Source: Methylacidiphilaceae bacterium (lineage in GTDB: Bacteria > Verrucomicrobiota > Verrucomicrobiia > Methylacidiphilales > Methylacidiphilaceae). Taken from it: a stretch of 7,750 nt of DNA. How positions within the stretch are numbered: the first letter of the stretch is position 1; each line of letters starts with the position of its first letter. The position numbers and the translations under genes were made by a program. The notes under the pieces were generated by a model. That model did not search any database and had not been told where the DNA came from. It saw only the letters and a list, made by a program, of their open reading frames with translations. The stretch spans positions 1 to 7,750 of the forward strand of contig JAQUAR010000056.1 in NCBI GenBank assembly GCA_028687155.1, in the 5' to 3' direction. This document shows positions 5,834 to 7,750 of this stretch, one piece after another.

Positions 5834-7272
5834 GCTTCGCCTTCGCCACGATCCATGAGCTGCGCAAGCAGCTCCTTGCCAAAGAGGTCCAACCCAAGGA
5901 AGTGGTCGAGTCGCTCCTCGATCGCATCTCCTCGGTCGATACCAGGATCAAGGCATATAATTACCTCCACCCGGAGCGCGCCCTCGAATCCGCCGAGAAA
6001 GCCGACGTCTCCCTGCCCTTGGGGGGAGTTCCCATCGCCGTAAAAGATCTCATCAGTGTTCGCGGCGAGCCCTGCACCTGCTCTTCCCGCTTGCTCGAAG
6101 GGTATATCGCTCCCTACGATGCGACCGTCATCGAGCGGCTGCGCAAGGCCGGGGCCATCCTTTTGGGGCGAACGAACATGGATGAATTCGCCATGGGCTC
6201 CTCCACCGAGAATTCCGCGTGGGGCGTTACCCGCAACCCTTGGGATCTTTCGCGCGTGCCGGGGGGGAGTAGCGGAGGCTCGGCTGCCGCCGTGGCGGCT
6301 CACGAAGCGATCGCCGCGCTGGGCAGCGACACGGGAGGATCGATCCGTCAGCCCGCCGCCTTCTGCGGCTGCGTCGGCCTGAAGCCGACCTACGGACGAG
6401 TCTCCCGCTACGGCCTGACCGCCTTCGCTTCGAGCCTCGACCAGATTGGACCACTGACCAAGACGGTCGCCGACGCGGCCCTGCTCCTGGAGAGCATTGC
6501 CGGGGCGGATCCTCGGGACAACACCTGCGAACCGGAGCCGGCGCCCTCGTTTTCCACCAAGCTCGGAGAGGAGATCCGAGGAATGACGCTGGGCGTTCCC
6601 AAGGAGTACTTCGTGAGCGGGATAGACCCGGAGGTGGAGGCCGCGATGCAAAAGGCGATCGCCCACCTCGAAGGACTGGGGGCGACCCTCCGCGAAATCT
6701 CCCTTCCTCACACCTCCTACTCGATCGCCACCTACTACCTCGTCGCCACCGCAGAAGCCTCGGCCAACCTGGCTCGCTTCGACGGCATGCGCTACGGAAG
6801 GCGCGCGCCTGGCTGCGACGACCTTCTGGAGACCTATGGACGAACTCGCGACGAAGGCTTCGGCCGAGAGGTGAAGCGCCGGATCCTCCTGGGAACCTAT
6901 TCGCTCAGCTCCGGCTACTACGATGCCTACTACCTTCGGGCGCAAAAGGTGCGGATGCGGATCCGAGAGGATTTTATCATCGCGTTTCGCGATTGCCAGG
7001 CGATCGTGACCCCGACTTCTCCCCTCCCGGCCTTCCGCCTCGGCGAACGAACCGAGGATCCTCTCCAAATGTATCTGGCAGACATCTTCACTATCGCGGT
7101 CAACCTGGCGGGCCTCTGCGCGATCTCGCTGCCCTGCGGCTTTACCCGGTCGGGCCTGCCCATCGGGCTTCAAATCATCGGCCCGATGCGGAAGGAAGAG
7201 ACAGTTCTCCAGGTGGCATATGCTTACGAGCAGAGCACCAGCTGGCATACCCTCCAGCCCTCTTTGGGATAG
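5830..7272 (+). CDS. gatA: Asp-tRNA(Asn)/Glu-tRNA(Gln) amidotransferase subunit A
   Basis: GatA is the glutaminase subunit. It frees ammonia from glutamine, which GatB uses to amidate Glu-tRNA-Gln and/or Asp-tRNA-Asn. The 480-aa protein has the usual length and an intact amidase signature. The Lys / cis-Ser / Ser triad is visible as Lys72 in PIAVKDL, Ser147 in PGGSSGGSAAAVAA, and the nucleophile Ser171 in GSDTGGSIRQPAAFCG. The spacing equals that of S. aureus GatA (Lys79, Ser154, Ser178). The TSETT-like substrate region TPTSPLP (394-400) and the ADIFT segment (417-421) are also present. Translation starts at GTG 5830, which overlaps the gatC stop by four bases (GTGA) with no clear Shine-Dalgarno sequence, so it is probably coupled to gatC. 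gatB follows after 16 bases. Confidence 0.97.
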   Translation: MSFAFATIHELRKQLLAKEVQPKEVVESLLDRISSVDTRIKAYNYLHPERALESAEKADVSLPLGGVPIAVKDLISVRGEPCTCSSRLLEGYIAPYDATVIERLRKAGAILLGRTNMDEFAMGSSTENSAWGVTRNPWDLSRVPGGSSGGSAAAVAAHEAIAALGSDTGGSIRQPAAFCGCVGLKPTYGRVSRYGLTAFASSLDQIGPLTKTVADAALLLESIAGADPRDNTCEPEPAPSFSTKLGEEIRGMTLGVPKEYFVSGIDPEVEAAMQKAIAHLEGLGATLREISLPHTSYSIATYYLVATAEASANLARFDGMRYGRRAPGCDDLLETYGRTRDEGFGREVKRRILLGTYSLSSGYYDAYYLRAQKVRMRIREDFIIAFRDCQAIVTPTSPLPAFRLGERTEDPLQMYLADIFTIAVNLAGLCAISLPCGFTRSGLPIGLQIIGPMRKEETVLQVAYAYEQSTSWHTLQPSLG

Positions 7273-7288
7273 GGATAAGGATGCGCTC

Positions 7289-7750
7289 ATGACGTACGAA
7301 GCGGTCATCGGTCTTGAGGTTCACGTCCAACTGAAGACGGAGACCAAGCTCTTTTGCGGATGCCGGAACGAGTTCGGTGCCGAGCCGAATAGCCACGTCT
7401 GCCCCGTCTGCCTGGGTCTTCCCGGTGCCCTCCCGGTTCCCAACGAGGAAGCGGTCATCCAGACGATCCTCACCGGACTCATGATGGGATCGTCGATCCG
7501 CGCGCGCGCCAAGTTCGACCGGAAGAACTACTTCTACCCGGACATGCCGAAGAACTATCAGATCTCTCAGTACGACCAGCCGTTCTGCCTGGGAGGGGGC
7601 GTCAACCTCCCTGTGCTCGCCTTCCCCAAGGATGCGCAAAAAGAGCCGCAGGCGCTCGCGGGCAAGAGAGTTCGGCTCGTGCGGATCCACTTGGAGGAGG
7701 ACGTAGGAAAGTCGTTCCACCTGGAGAACTGTAGCGGGATCGACTTCAAC
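7289..7750 (+). CDS. gatB: Asp-tRNA(Asn)/Glu-tRNA(Gln) amidotransferase subunit B (N-terminal part, cut by window end)
   Basis: Only the first 154 residues of an expected 470-500 are inside the window; the frame is open to the last base. GatB phosphorylates the tRNA-bound Glu or Asp and amidates it with ammonia channelled from GatA. The N-terminus is typical: YEAVIGLEVHVQL (3-15), then the zinc-binding pairs Cys23/Cys25 and Cys38/Cys41 in CPVCLGLPG (38-46). The conserved KFDRKNYFYPDMPKNYQISQ (75-94) and RIHLEEDVGKS (132-142) follow. The ATG at 7289 has AAGG (7277-7280) 8 bases upstream. An ATG at 7281 closes after three codons and is not the start. It is the third gene of gatCAB. Confidence 0.97.
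   Translation, partial: MTYEAVIGLEVHVQLKTETKLFCGCRNEFGAEPNSHVCPVCLGLPGALPVPNEEAVIQTILTGLMMGSSIRARAKFDRKNYFYPDMPKNYQISQYDQPFCLGGGVNLPVLAFPKDAQKEPQALAGKRVRLVRIHLEEDVGKSFHLENCSGIDFN

Noticed and set aside
7273..7288. Possible terminator or promoter between gatA and gatB
   Set aside because: The gap is 16 bases and holds only the AAGG ribosome-binding site; the genes read as one operon.
5719..7308. Long minus-strand open frame (529 codons) opposite gatC/gatA
   Set aside because: It is antisense to gatA, which has a complete amidase signature. The translation shows no recognisable domain, and long antisense frames are expected in GC-rich DNA.

Overview
This window is a GC-rich bacterial chromosome segment (roughly 60 % G+C by eye). 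It is densely coded and carries ordinary housekeeping genes. Two exported proteins, one a LolA-like periplasmic type, point to a Gram-negative cell envelope. The archaeal/eukaryotic-type prolyl-tRNA synthetase and a gatCAB cluster fit several lineages. The overall look, especially the class V aminotransferase and the LolA-like protein, is compatible with Verrucomicrobiota (possibly Methylacidiphilales) or a similar acidobacterial-type lineage. That assignment is a low-confidence impression, not a database result.

Layout: rpe (ribulose-phosphate 3-epimerase, +) lies behind a plausible sigma70-type promoter. It converges on a LolA-like secreted protein gene (-), with terminator-like hairpins between them at 880-905 and 929-967. 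The LolA-like gene is divergent from a class V, PLP-dependent aminotransferase (+); only 20 bp separate their start codons. The aminotransferase converges on a SAM-dependent methyltransferase with an N-terminal hydrophobic or signal segment (-), and a strong 11-bp hairpin at 2898-2926 sits between them. The methyltransferase is the second gene of a two-gene minus-strand unit headed by proS, joined by a one-base TAATG stop/start overlap. About 120 bp upstream of proS, and divergent from it, the gatC-gatA-gatB operon begins. gatC and gatA overlap by 4 bases (GTGA), and gatB runs off the end of the window.

Function: proS charges tRNA-Pro. GatCAB converts Glu-tRNA-Gln (and/or Asp-tRNA-Asn) to the amidated form, so 3911-7750 is an aminoacyl-tRNA supply locus with divergent transcription. 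Rpe serves the pentose phosphate or Calvin cycle. The aminotransferase probably handles glyoxylate, serine, alanine or phosphoserine.

I found no mobile element, CRISPR array, rRNA, tRNA or cluster that looks like an undescribed system. The most interesting signals are small. They are a possible leaderless-transcript promoter layout at two genes, an ultra-short divergent intergenic gap, a strong hairpin in the first codons of the methyltransferase, that enzyme's apparent export signal, and the eroded zinc site of ProS.
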